64,000 bases of DNA from Xylocopa sonorina (Eukaryota > Arthropoda > Insecta > Hymenoptera > Apidae): the NCBI RefSeq assembly GCF_050948175.1, contig NW_027490390.1, positions 186,001-250,000 on the forward strand. Reading direction: 5' to 3'. A program made the translations under genes and the position numbers. The number at the start of each line of letters is the position of its first letter. Position 1 is the first letter of the stretch. The notes under the pieces were generated by a model. That model searched no databases, was not told the origin of the DNA, and saw only the letters and a program-made list of their open reading frames with translations. This document shows positions 24,019-35,007 of this stretch, one piece after another.

Positions 24019-24219
24019 TTTACGTATTTTAATAGTAGTAACACTTTAGTAGATATTCTTTTCAATGATAACTTTTCTGTATGTGACTATGTGATTATAT
24101 GTGTAATATCAGAAGTATAAATAAGTGATTAAATTGTAGAAGAAACATTGTTAGTGAATATAAACCTTTCTTTAAGAAGAAAAAGGAGAAATCTGGAAAG
24201 TGCAAAAACCAAGAGAAAC
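24019..24219 (+). other. Copia 5' leader
   Basis: A-rich untranslated sequence between the primer site and the Gag-like start. No other feature seen. Confidence 0.5.
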
Positions 24220-26200
24220 ATTAAACAATTTGATGGTGATTGCTACAGTATGTGGCAATTGAGAATTGGTGCACGGTTAAGCTAATTGAATAATTATTGA
24301 TGAACCCCTTCCAGTAAGAATATCTGAAGATTGGAGGAAAGCAGAGAGGATTGCGAAAGGTGTCATTGCTGAATGTTTGGCAGATTCCTTTTTGAGCTTC
24401 GCAAATAATGCGAAGACTGCAGCTGAAATTTTGCAGAAATTGGATGGCATATATGAAAGGGAGAGTTTAGCCACGCAATTGGCTGTTAGAAAAAAACTAT
24501 TAAGCTTAAAACTACAGGCAGAGAAGCCCTTGATCAAATGTTTTACAACACTCAACGATATAATCACGGAACTCTTAGCAGCGTGTGTAAAATTAGAAGA
24601 AACGGATAAAGCTTTCCATTTACTGCTAACCCTTCCAACGTGCTATGGCGAGTAATTACGGCGATAGAACGTTTTCCGAATACAACCTAACATCAGCGTT
24701 TATAAAAACTCGTTTAATGGTCCACGATGTAAAATTACGAACAGGCTGCTCGACAAGCGAGAATGTATTACATACTCAGAAGATACATACAGATAGAGAC
24801 AATTTTAATCCAAAAGTACATAAAAGACAAACCAATAGAAACGACAAAATGGGATAATTTAAATGGCCAAAGAAACGATAAATATAAAATGCCATCATTG
24901 TGGACGAAAGGGCATAAAATAAAAGAACGTTTTTATTATTAAGAACGGTTGAGCACGCGGGAAAGAAAAAGGTATTCGCCCAGGCAGCTCGAAAAACAGA
25001 AGAATTGGATATTGAAAAGGCTGGGACATCCTCGTTTGCCTTTATGACGGGGTACAATGAAAATGGGGAAGACCATAAAAAGAAATTAAAGTTTCTGTTG
25101 GATTGCGGAGCGTCGGATCACATTATCAAACGTGACAATGTCTTTCCGACATTCGAGGAATTGAGTACACCCTTGAAGATTTTGATGGCAAAAAGGTGCT
25201 ATCCGTTAGAAGGATGCAAGAAGCAGGAATGTACATCGTATTTGTGATAGATGGAAACGCTGAGGTAATGAAAACTGGTCAGAAAATAATGAAAGGTAAG
25301 GGAAAAAATAACTTATCTATTACTGTTTTTCAAATGGAAAATGGTGAAACATTGATTAATCACCAGATTCATAGTGCAGTAAATAATGACTACGAACTAT
25401 GGCATCAGCGTTTGGGCCACATTGGAAGATCAAAATTCGTAGAATTGAAGAACAAAAATGTGGTCAGTGATGTAAGTCATATTGAAATGATAGTGCCGAA
25501 TGATAATTTATGTGAGGCTCGCATTAAAGGTAAGAAAGCACGATTATCACTCGAAAAGGTAAAGAATATGGAGCATGTAAAGTGACCATTGCTTATTATT
25601 TATTCAGATGTATGTGGTTTTATTATTCCTTCAACTATTAACGGAAAAAATTATTTTCTCCTATTTGTGGACGAATATACACTTTACTGTGTAACATATC
25701 TGATTACATATAAATCAGAAGTATTTTCTGCATTTAAAGATTATGTAAGTAGAAGCGAGGCTCATTTTAATTTAAAAGTTGTTCACTTGTATAGCGATAA
25801 TGGCAGAGAATATCTGTCAAACGAGATGAAAGATTATTGTGTAGAAAAAGGTACTAGTTACCATCTAACAGTTCGGCGAACCTCCCAATTGGTGTTTCTG
25901 AGAGAATGGTCAGAACTATAACAGAAAAGGCACGCACGATTATAAGTGGTGCCAGTTTGAATAAAGTGTTTTGAGGGGGAAGCAGCTTTAACTGCGACGT
26001 ATTTAATAAACTTGAGCCCAACAAAGGCTTTAAAACAAAGTAAAACGCCATTTGAAATGTGGCTTGATAAAAAGCCAAAAGTAAAGTATTTACGAATTTT
26101 CGGTTCCACAGCTTATGTTCATGATAAAACCCGAAAAACCATGTTTGATGAAAAATCTTGGAAGGGCAACAGAAATCATGACCAAAAGATAATATTATGC
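24220..26200 (+). pseudogene. Copia-type Gag-protease-integrase, 5' half of a Ty1/Copia retrotransposon
   Basis: Domains in order across frameshifts and stops. The Gag N-terminus is IKQFDGDCYSMWQLRIGARL (24,220). The UBN2-type Gag core is at 24,377-24,655 (AKTAAEILQKLDGIYE, LLTLPTCYGE). A zinc knuckle CHHCGRKGHK sits near 24,890. The aspartic protease motif is LLDCGASDHII at about 25,095, with Cys replacing the usual Ser after the catalytic Asp. The pre-integrase segment is ELWHQRLGHIGRSKF at about 25,397. The integrase core has SDVCGF, LFVDEY and LYSDNGREY (25,600-25,815), then GVSERMVRTITEKART in another frame (about 25,890). After a stop, TPFEMWLDKKPKVKYLRIFG and STAYVHDK (26,050-26,125) follow. 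The copy stops at about 26,200 against satellite B, so reverse transcriptase, RNase H and the 3' LTR are missing. It is dead, and moderately rather than anciently decayed. Confidence 0.9.
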
Positions 26201-26881
26201 CTAATGATTGTAAATTCTACTGTTCCATGCAACGGGATGACACTGCACAGAGTCTGCTTGTCAAAACCGAAGAGGTCTAATACTCTGTGCAATTCAAAGG
26301 CGCATTTCATTCCAAATTTTCAAAGTAAGTAAGCTAAAACTTCTAAGCAAAGCATTATGCTTATCTGCTTCTACATTTTCAAAGATTGTGAATTATACAT
26401 TTCCATGGAAGGGAATAGTGCTTCATAGTGTCTGTGTGTCAAAGCAGAAGAGTTTACTACTCCACGCAATGCAATAGCACTTCTCATTTCAACATTTCAA
26501 AGTAAGTGAGCTATAATCTTCTGTGCATAGCATTATGCTTATCTGCATCTACACTTCAAAAGAATATGAATTCTACAGACATATGCATCGGGACGGCGTT
26601 TCATAGTGTCTACGTGTAAAAGTAATAGAGTTCTAATGCTGCATGCGGTGCAGTGGTGTATTTCATTTCAACGTTCGGAAGCAATAACGTTGTAATGTTC
26701 TATGTATCGCATTATCCTTGAATTTACGTTACCTACTTACCTTACCTACTTCTACGCTTCAAAAGATTGAGAATTCCACTGTTCCTTGCAACGTGATGGG
26801 TTTTCATATTGTCTGCTTGTCAAAGCCGTAGTGATCTCATGCTCCACGCGATACGATGGCACATCCAATTTCTACTTTTAG
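26200..26881 (-). repeat. Satellite B, reverse
   Basis: About four monomers in reverse orientation (ttcaacatttcaaagtaagt, tgcttatctgcatctacac). The monomer next to the piggyBac end at 26,881 is the reverse-complement homologue of the monomers to the right of 18,878, sharing atgtgccatcg, gacacgtagacactatgaaa or its complement, and an unusual cccgatgcat variant. Confidence 0.85.
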
Positions 26882-28330
26882 CACATTGACGCCTGCGTGC
26901 ATCACAGGTGTGTCACACGTGTGTGTTCCGTGGGGCGGTGTGCATCATCGGTGGGTCACTCGCATCTGATTTTTGGGGCGGCTTGCATCACTGGTTGGTC
27001 ACACGCGTCTATTTTGTGATCCGGTGTGCATCATGTTGTGTCGCACTTGTATTTCAGAAAATAGTTTCCAACATTATAAGCAGACATTCAATCTTTAAAA
27101 TATAACAATTCAATATTGTAAACCTAACATAATTATTTAATTTTTTTATGTAATTTTTCAAAACATGTTGGGTGGAGTTCCGGTTGACCCTTACATTTGT
27201 TGCAATAGGTTTTTGCTTTTGTCATCTTATTCGCGGCATACTGCCCACGATTTATTCTAGATATATGTTTAAAACATTCTTTACATCACTGTCTCGTTTT
27301 TATCGTGCGTTCTTGAAACGACAGCAGAAAATGTTCAATATTTTCATACCTTTGGCAATTCATTTTCTATGTATACAATAGGAATTAACGAGAGAAGTCG
27401 CGCAAACTAATTTGATAACTATTTTTCTATACCACTTTACTGTTCTGCGTAATCAACTGTGATAAGAAGACATCTGGTCGGATGGTCAAACCCCTTCGTA
27501 GCTTTGTTATAAAGGAACACTGTGACCGGCATTAACTTATTATTATTACCCTGGACAATAACACATTTGTGGTTTTCAGAAGTGGCTAGCATGCATACCG
27601 GCCTCTTATCCGTTCATTTTAAGAATTTAAATCCGTTCCCATTTTGAAAATACATAAAGCCACCCCGTTGCTGTTTCCATTTGGCCTGCAGCGGGAGAAA
27701 TTTTTTATTAATTTTTACTGTACCACAAATAAATTTTCCTTCATGCAAAAGTTCTTTGCCAATGGGACACTACTATCAAAATTATCTGCGCATAATACGC
27801 GGCGTCCAAATGATAATTCAACCTTCAAGGTCATAACTACAGCATGCACATGTGCTCTAACTATTCTGGTTGCATTTTTTCCGGCGTAAATAAGAATGTT
27901 GTTGGTGTATCCATCCGGAAGGTACAGTTTACAATGTCTTATACCATATTTATGCCCTTTCCTGGGATATATTGGCAAAAACTAAGGCGTCTTCGCCACA
28001 AAACCATGGTTTCGTCGATTGCAATATTTTTGCAGAGGTTAACAGTAATTTTGAAAGTGTGGCAAATTTCGTTAACAATAATTCTGAGTTTATACAAACG
28101 GTCCAGTCATTGCCGTGAAAATGTTGGTGAAATGAAAATATCTAAGTATCAATATAAAGTTTATATATATATCCTTTTGCGACCAATATAATTCTTTTTT
28201 AGTTTCTCGATTTTTTAATTTCTCCTACGATACTGCCATATTTCTTTGTACCAAGGTACAACGTCAAGGCCCTTACAGTATGGTATATAATCTGTTGTCT
28301 GAAATTTCTAGGATTTCCTCTTAATGAATG
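26882..28330 (-). pseudogene. piggyBac-like transposase pseudogene and 3' end (element C, inverted copy of B)
   Basis: Read on the minus strand from about 28,330: a WSQKDIY-like piece, ILRYFHFTNIF, then DRLYKLRIIVNEI, FKITVNLCKNIAIDE and ETMVLWRRRLSFCQYIP (28,125-27,955). The frame 27,978-27,715 follows with GHKYGIRHCKLYLPDGY, NNILIYAGKNATRI and SSVPLAKNF. Homology to element B continues through the C-terminal region to about 27,170. The 3' end then has ~42-bp subterminal repeats (26,885-27,040) and stops at a CTAA-complement (26,878-26,881). It extends further into the N-terminal half than B does, but contains several stops and frameshifts. The zinc tail is not visible. It shares its insertion position with B, so the two are copies of one insertion. 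Confidence 0.85.
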
Positions 28331-28870
28331 CAATGTTTCCACAAATTTTCCTTTCCCTTCTCTTTAGTTACGTTGTTGTTACTTTATGCTCTCTACCCTC
28401 CACATTTCTTCACTGCACCATCCCGAAAACGACGTTATACGATTACTTCAGGATAGCGCCCCGGTCTCGCTACCCCGAGATCGAGTGTTCTCTTTTGCAT
28501 CCGTTGATTTATATATGTCATATATTGGAGAATGTTCCCTCTTATCGTTTGTATTTTTCGAATTATGTTTTAGTTAGATGTCTATTAGATACGCGTAGAT
28601 ATATCGGATTTCCGTACGATTTTTTAGTAAAGTTTTATTCTTTTCAGTCTGTTCGTTTTCATTTCGCCAAAGGCGCTCCTGTATGCGGATGCGGACCCGC
28701 TCCGATTGAACCCGCTGATAATTACATTACATTACGTGAATAAACGGAGCGTTCAATCGGAGCGGATCTCAATCACTCCGTTACTGCGGAAGGCTTACTG
28801 CATAGCCTTATCCCTGGGAAAGTTGCGGAGGTTGCTTCTGAAACGAGATGGAAGTGTGATTATGTTTGAT
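28330..28870. other. Unassigned stretch, possibly transposon-derived
   Basis: A 139-codon open frame (28,324-28,743, +) covers most of it. Its product is Phe/Tyr/Leu-rich without a motif I recognise, and it overlaps other open frames, so I do not call it a gene. It contains the inverted repeat at 28,697-28,765. It might be further piggyBac 5' sequence, but no conserved motif is seen. Confidence 0.35.
28697..28765. repeat. 15-bp perfect inverted repeat (hairpin)
   Basis: ccgctccgattgaac at 28,697-28,711 pairs perfectly with gttcaatcggagcgg at 28,751-28,765 around a 39-bp AT-rich spacer containing attacattacattac. It could be a folded transposon end or a MITE core. Neither arm is satellite. 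Confidence 0.7.
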
Positions 28871-28875
28871 TTAGT

Positions 28876-29120
28876 TCGGTTACGCTAGGTTAGGTTAGGT
28901 TGGGTTATATTTGGGAATGTTTGCATGTAGCTCAGTTATGTTGGATTAGATTTAAGAAAGCGTTGGTTTGATTGGTTTATGTTTAAAAGAGGTAAAGTTA
29001 GATTGTGCTAGGTTGGGCTAGATTTGAGTGAAGGCAGGTTAAGTCCGATTAGGTGTAACTGAGGTTAGCTTGGTTCAAATTAAGTTTAGATGATGTTAGA
29101 TTAAGTTATGCCAAGTAAGA
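28876..29120 (+). repeat. Degenerate TTAGG-like (insect telomere-type) stretch
   Basis: It begins ctaggttaggttaggttggg, i.e. tandem GGTTA units, and degrades rightwards through gctaggttgggctag, ggcaggttaagtccgattag and gaggttagcttggttc. TTAGG is the ancestral insect telomere repeat. Short GGTTA-rich stretches are also common in hymenopteran interspersed DNA, so a telomeric origin is only possible. Confidence 0.6.
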
Positions 29121-29131
29121 GAGGGATTATC

Positions 29132-29400
29132 GATAATTGGCAATGTCATCCGTCGATAGTTCTTGAATTACCGACTATTGGTAATACCGGCCGTTATAAT
29201 ATCATGAGTTATCGACCTCATGCATAACCTACTGTCCATATGTCGTGAGTTTTCGACCGCAGGAAACTCCAGTCGCTGATAAGTCTTGAGTTACCTACTA
29301 TTGGTTACACCACTCGTGTGTGATATCATACGTTATCGGTTGTTGGTAACTCCAGTCGTCGATTATTCATGGATTATTAACAACAAGTAACACCAGCCAG
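29132..29400 (+). repeat. 41-bp minisatellite, about 6.5 diverged copies
   Basis: Unit starts at 29,132, 29,173, 29,214, 29,255, 29,296, 29,338 and 29,379 (spacing 41-42). Consensus features are gactattggtaa near the start, cc-gtcg in the middle and catgagttatc at the end. Copies differ at many positions, so the array is old. It is unrelated to satellites A and B. Confidence 0.85.
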
Positions 29401-30990
29401 AATCACAAAATTATAGTAGGAAGCTGGAAATAATGGGCGAAGCAATGTACACTTTTATTTTGCAAAGACAGTAAATTTGTTACTAATAAGTCTTTATTCT
29501 ATGAGACAATATTGAAAAACTGAAGGAATGTCTGATTTTACCCATTATGCATGTAATCCAGGTGTGAATAATTAACTAAAGGTTTACAATTAATACATGA
29601 ATGTATAATTTATATTTTAGTAAACAAATCAATTTATTTTACAGAATATAAATATTATTGATAAGTTAACTTGTTGCCTGATTCCTTCCTAGAACATATA
29701 GATTTTAATAATTATATATGACAATTGAAAAGAACGAACAAATTATACAGATAAATCAGAGGAAAAGATCATGCAAATATTAATTGTCATCCAAACTAAT
29801 TTGAACAGCGAGTTTGTTAACAAAAGTGTAAGCTCAAATACTGTATTGTTCATTATGTTAAAAGAAAATTTATTAGTCCTCGTACATTACAGCTTCTCAT
29901 AGATCAGTCTGATTAATCGCGCAAGCAACCATAATTCAAGAGTTAATTAACATCACTTTTGCAAAATTCGCAATATGTAAATTTCGTAAATTTTAAAGGT
30001 GACAAAGTTGGTACACGGTTTTTGGATCTTAAAAATAGTAAAGGGTGTGGCAGCGAGGGGAGAACCTAGTCAACCACTAGGTACAACATTAGCAATGGAT
30101 TCCCAAAATTTTCTCGCAATGCTTTCTTATAAAAAAAAATATATTTTTTACGTTTAAATTAATTAGAAATGCAAAATAATTTTACTAATAACATAATATT
30201 ATATATCTTTCGGAGAATTAAAACTTGCATGGACAAAGCTGTAATGGAAAAGTTGAAAATTAGCGGTGATCTACGAAAAGTAATGAAATTAGAGAAATTA
30301 ATGGTCAATTTAAAGTCGAAACTTTCTTTGAAAAATTAAATACCGTCTTCTTAAAAAGAACCGACATATTAACTAATTAAGGAAAAATTATTCCTACTTT
30401 TAAAAATTTTGTTACTTTTTGTAAAATTTGATATGATAATATAAAATATTTAAAATAATAGAAAAAACTAAAGTGAAATATATTTTTATATATTTTTGTA
30501 ATACATTTTGTAACGCTAAATGATAAAAATTAAATAAATACGTTTGAAAACGTTTATTTATGTAGATTGAACTTTACTCATACATTTATAATAAAATGAA
30601 CATAGTTATTCATATCTAATATTTTCTTTGGAAACAATGAGAAAAGATATAAAGTACATTGTTATTATAGTTCTAGCTGCTTCATAAGTTCCGAAAATGA
30701 TAAAATGGACCAACGCTAGTAAAAAGTCTAATGCTCCATAATTATTTTATAGTTGAAAGATTATCAAGCTTTATGCCTGGATGGATCCTCATATATAAGT
30801 ATAACTGCCAAAATGAAATGAGATCGCAAAGTGATATTTACACATCTGCGCGCTGCAATTTTGACGTATTTAAATTTCTGATAAAAGCATATAAATGTTT
30901 ATAATCTAATTATCAATTACAAATGGAATTCTACAATTTATCCATGCAATAGCCAATAGATATAGAGTATCTTTAATCTTGATGGATTTC

Positions 30991-31040
30991 GTATGTACGT
31001 GCGCGTGTGTGTGTATGCGCGCGTGCGTGTGTGTGTATGG
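30991..31040. repeat. GT/GC-rich microsatellite
   Basis: Alternating purine-pyrimidine run (gcgcgtgtgtgtgtatgcgc and continuation), capable of Z-DNA-like alternation. Confidence 0.85.
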
Positions 31041-31289
31041 TAGCAGTTGCAGAAAAACTACATAATAGATTTCATAGTTTCGATTCTAGTAAATCGAGGA
31101 AAATGACATAAAGTTTTCTGTAGAATATCAAGGGGATGTTAAGTTGCTATTGCACTGCATACAGCATTTTTCACTGGAAGAAATTTTTTTCCAATGTGTC
31201 GACTCCAAATTTATTTGAATTGTTCTCGTTCAGAAAATTAAAACTGAATGACATATCCCTTAACATAGCACGCCAGTAACCACGATACC

Positions 31290-31373
31290 TAACAGATCCA
31301 AGGTTCCTTTATCCTTTAAGGCCTGCTTTCTCTGTTTCCAATCTTCTTTACGTTGCGTTACATTCTTAAGACT
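31290..31373 (-). CDS. Candidate exon, unidentified protein
   Basis: On the minus strand the stretch reads KNVTQRKEDWKQRKQALKDK then GTLDLL, a basic, helix-like segment unlike random AT-rich translation. A good donor (ctgttag|gtatcg) lies at 31,289/31,290 and a weak acceptor (cttacaaag) at 31,374. Without splicing the frame runs to a stop at 31,261. I do not recognise the family. Chance remains possible, as the open stretch is short. Confidence 0.25.
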
Positions 31374-31535
31374 CTTTGTAAGTTACAAAGAACAGAAACG
31401 GTACATGGATTATAAAAGTGTAATAGTTTCATTTATATAATCTTGAACATCTTAAACCGTTTACGTTACTTTGCTTGTTGTATATGTTTATCGCATGGCG
31501 CTGAACCAACTACTACTGCCATCATCCCATTCTAA

Positions 31536-31688
31536 AATTTGGAAAATTCGCCAGATCTAGTGAAACCTTGCTTAAATAGCAAATGTGTTTTTACTGTATC
31601 CAGCAGAAATGAAATTACATTGACAGAAGTACCAGCTAGTTCTCCACGCCTATTTGAATCAACATTAAATCATCTTGTTAAACAATAG
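31536..31688 (+). CDS. Candidate terminal exon, unidentified protein
   Basis: A 50-codon open stretch ending in TAG with protein-like composition: LVKPCLNSKCVFTVSSRN followed by EITLTEVPASSPRLFE and STLNHLVKQ. A possible acceptor (ttcgccag) is at 31,547-31,554. A poly(A)-signal-like aaataaat follows about 50 bp after the stop. The same frame is open for ~40 codons upstream of one TAA at 31,533, so it could be a pseudogene. Family not recognised. Confidence 0.25.
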   Translation, partial: NLENSPDLVKPCLNSKCVFTVSSRNEITLTEVPASSPRLFESTLNHLVKQ

Positions 31689-32456
31689 TATATTAAATGC
31701 GACTTGGACTTTTAAATTTGAATTTATAAACATCTAACAAATAAATATGTTTTTCTTATTATTCACTTACTATTCTGCCACGTAATTCTTTCTATCCGTT
31801 GTCATTGGCGTGCCAACCGCTGGCTGTTTGAGATATTGTAGTGCACGTGGCAGACTTGTTTCTTATCATCGTCAAGGAGATGGATTTTCACCCCCCCCTC
31901 CTTTTTGAATTTTGTTACCGTATTGTGGATTCAACATATGTACGATCTTTTTGGTCTTCATCTTTTTTTATATGTAACATTATATATGTAATGCACGTTT
32001 GTTATGTAATGCTCAGATTTATAATCCTCAGATTCTCTTATTCTTTGGTAAAGCAACTTATTCGATTAATATATATTTATTAGGCATAGATATAAATAAT
32101 AGGAAAATGTTATTAAAACGGTATTAAATATGTTGTAATTATATATTTAAGGTCTGAAGGTAGTAGATGCAATTAGTGTCCGATGTTTTACATGATCCAA
32201 TTGACGTATCGAACGAGGCTATGAAATATGAGAATATTTTACTATACCTCGACCCCTTCCCATGTTAAATGAATGATTAGTTCTGCAAGATAAGAAGCCT
32301 GAATTAGTGAGATCTCTGCAAACATAAGTAATTTGTAAGTAATACATTTTTTCTCTTTGAATATATAAATCCCTGTTTTATATCCATTTCGGTCCAATTC
32401 TGTTATAGTTTTTGAGCAGAAGTATATTGATTATACCTGGTATTTGCAATAAGTCT

Positions 32457-32591
32457 TTATTTAGCAGATTTTATGGACGTAGAAGCATCATTTGTGAGAT
32501 ATATCGATCTACTTTGCAGTTCTATCAGTTTCTTTTTCTGCTCACTACTTTCTATTCTCAGGTCCATATACTTATCGTTTATCACCATCAT
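32457..32591 (-). CDS. Candidate coiled-coil exon or small ORF
   Basis: A 44-codon minus-strand frame, MMVINDKYMDLRIESSEQKK then KLIELQSRSIYLTNDAST, rich in charged and heptad-spaced residues (coiled-coil-like). It ends at TAA overlapping an aataaa-type signal. It could follow the candidate exon at 32,679-32,880. Family not recognised. Confidence 0.2.
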   Translation of the reverse strand: MMVINDKYMDLRIESSEQKKKLIELQSRSIYLTNDASTSIKSAK

Positions 32592-32678
32592 ATATGTTAC
32601 ATAAGATTATAATAACTTTTTTGTCCTTAAATTTTGCGGATACTTCAATTAAATTTCCTTTGATTAAAAAAACGAAAA

Positions 32679-32880
32679 TTAAAGAAGAGTGACACGTGCC
32701 ATTTCTTCGAAACGTTGTATCGTAATTTGCATCTGACTGTTTTGAAAGGCACGCACTTTATTTAACGTTTCCAGTGATTCGGTCAGCGGAGTAAGGAAAT
32801 ATTCTACTTTCGATATTGTCGGCTCTTGTAATTCTAAAGCAAATATATTTATCTGCTGACAACGGGAACACTGTTTATAG
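32679..32880 (-). CDS. Candidate exon preceded by a 64-nt intron
   Basis: The minus-strand frame reads YKQCSRCQQINIFALELQEP, then TISKVEYFLTPLTESLETLN, then KVRAFQNSQMQ, ending MARVTLL and TAA at 32,679. A textbook short insect intron lies just upstream: donor gttaga at 32,944, branch-like ctaat and acceptor ttttctctaatttag ending at 32,881. The preceding mini-exon (32,945-32,986, after a pyrimidine-rich acceptor) would give a premature stop in the phase required, so the model is incomplete or the gene is broken. Family not recognised. Confidence 0.3.
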
Positions 32881-34199
32881 CTAAATTAGAGAAAAACAAA
32901 TACATTATAAGGAATATATTAGACATCATAATATTAAATCTAACTTTGTTCATCGTTGCCTTGTTGGACACATCCATAACAATATGCTGCGTGGGATAAT
33001 AATAATTAGCACCTCAGATATCCTTGAAGCTATAAGTTTCATAGAAATTTTTGTTGATATAAAATTGCACAGAACAAAGCGCCCATCCGTTGATGAAAAT
33101 AGTTTTTTTGTAAGTGGAGGTATGTTGGACATTTGATGGTTACCTTCATTTTTTAAAATGAATTGGTATGTTCATTCTTCCGTAATACGATAGAGCATTT
33201 TAAAATGAGTTCAACGACCTGTAACATGAAGCCATTGAAGGTTACAAAAAATAAAGAAGACGATAATACTTACAGTTTTGATGGTAAATTAAACATACGT
33301 ATTGTAAACAGTGGTGGAAGCAAGTGAATAAACACTGTTCGAAGGGCATTTTAGTAGTTTGCAGGATAAGTTAAACATGATAATATTAGTATTGAAAAAT
33401 CGATTTGAGTACGTTTGGTTAGGTTGTTCGTTTGTCGTCCATTTTTTAAGTACTGAGCTGCGGATTCCTCAGGACAGCTCACAAAATTGTTGAAATATGG
33501 GGGATTGTCATTGTGAACTTAAATCAAAAGGTAATTAAATTACATTATATTGTAAACAAATCTCAATGTTTCATTTTAAATAGTAAGATTAAATACTCTT
33601 TACCAAACTACAAGAATGGATACATACCTCCCTGTTATTATTATTTCATAAAGAATTCTAATTGCAATTATATAGTTCACTACGATAAAAAATATTTCCG
33701 AGGAAATTCTAAATATTAAATTAGAGAACGAAGCAAAACATTTTCAATAATTACGAATATGAAAAATACTTGAACATTCCGAAAGAAAGATGTTCTAAAC
33801 AGGAGTTAGATAAATCAAACATTCAATTTCAATTCCAGAATTCATCTATAAGGGTTAAAATATTCTGAAAACATTAATTACAGTCTTTAAAGCAAGTAGT
33901 TGGACACTATTTCAATTTTTAAGAAAATTGATGAAAGTCAACCATTTTGAAGTGGTCTGAATCTTTGCCGTTTGAGCAATAAGTTACTAACAAAAAACTG
34001 CATAAATTTCAGGCTTATAAACATATAGATTAAATCTTATGCAGACACGTTTATATCCGAGTTACTAAATAATAATCAACACTAAGTAATCATTTTAAAA
34101 CTTAAACGATTACACCTCACATACTTTTAAAAATATTGCAAACGTGAAAAGTAAGTGGTTTATCAAAAACTCTTCTAAAAGAACGGACGAAGCCAATAG

Positions 34200-34412
34200 A
34201 AATCTTTGTTGAAGTAAGCAAGTTCTAAAGTTCTAAGTAACGCGATGGCCCTTATCTGCCTACATTTCATAGCAAGTAAGTTCTGAAGTTCTATAAAATC
34301 CGATGGATCTCCTCACTATCAACGTTTCGAAGGAAGTTCTCAAACTCTCAGTTCTACGTTTAGAGCTATGTGTGTTCTACATATCTATGTAAAGTGATGG
34401 TCCCTATCAGTT
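34200..34412 (-). repeat. Satellite B, degenerate fragments
   Basis: Recognisable B phrases (gcccttatctgcctacattt, atcaacgtttcgaaggaagt) but strongly decayed, at the right-hand margin of the AT-rich island. Confidence 0.6.
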
Positions 34413-34413
34413 G

Positions 34414-35005
34414 TGACGGAAACCTATCTACAGTAAGTCAGGGAAGCTCGTAGCGGTTAATTCTTCAAATGCATTAAGGTGTAAAACGTACCTCAATCTA
34501 AAGCGATCTATCGTTACAATGTATCCACTCACGTACAACATTTCGCGGGCTCGCGAACGCAAAAATAATCACCGAAACGGGGAGGTATTTCGAAACTGCG
34601 AAACTATATTTTCTTGGGCGCCAGCTGCTCAGAAAGCACCAAAGAAATAGACTACACGACCCCGGGAAACTTGGGACGAAACAATGCTCGAAACTTCGTA
34701 ATTCTACTCCTCTCGATTACGCCTAGCCGTGTACACACACTCGGGTCGCGGGATACTTAGTGAATGGGCTCTCACGTTTTCTTCTTTAGTTTCCTTGAAT
34801 TCGCTGGTGGTCCTCAGGTCTCCTGAATCCTCCTCTGGGCTCCTTGGTGGGACGGGCTGTACGCTTCGGTATTGTTCGGGGCCATCGATCAGTGGATTTC
34901 GGCGATCATCTCTTCTCGTCCACTCGGGTGTCTCACCTGCAGGGCCGCTGGATTTTTGACTTCTCTTTAGGTAATTAAGGGGGGGTTGAGGTTCTCCTCG
35001 CATCC
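34414..35005 (+). mobile_element. Possible LTR (TGTGACGG start)
   Basis: A non-satellite block of ~590 bp of moderate GC content opening tgtgacggaaacc, a form often seen at the start of insect Gypsy/Pao LTRs, and ending near ggttctcctcgca. It lies between degenerate B monomers. No target duplication or internal coding sequence was found. Open frames on both strands (34,704-35,003) look spurious. Confidence 0.4.
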
Positions 35006-35007
35006 CA

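Larger units (their letters stand above)
29400..34195. other. Satellite-free AT-rich island
   Basis: About 4.8 kb of AT-rich single-copy-looking DNA without A or B monomers, LINE or LTR motifs. There is one GT-rich microsatellite, and a few exon-like open stretches with plausible splice signals near 31.3-33.0 kb (listed separately). No convincing gene model spans it, and no tRNA cloverleaf or rRNA was noticed. Confidence 0.75.

Noticed and set aside
24776..26109. Minus-strand open frames (93, 74 and 83 codons)
   Set aside because: They are antisense to the Copia Gag, protease and integrase domains that read clearly on the plus strand.
28324..28743. 139-codon open frame as a membrane protein gene
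   Set aside because: Hydrophobic composition follows from T-rich DNA. There is no motif, it overlaps other frames and adjoins a transposon remnant. Kept only as an unassigned stretch.
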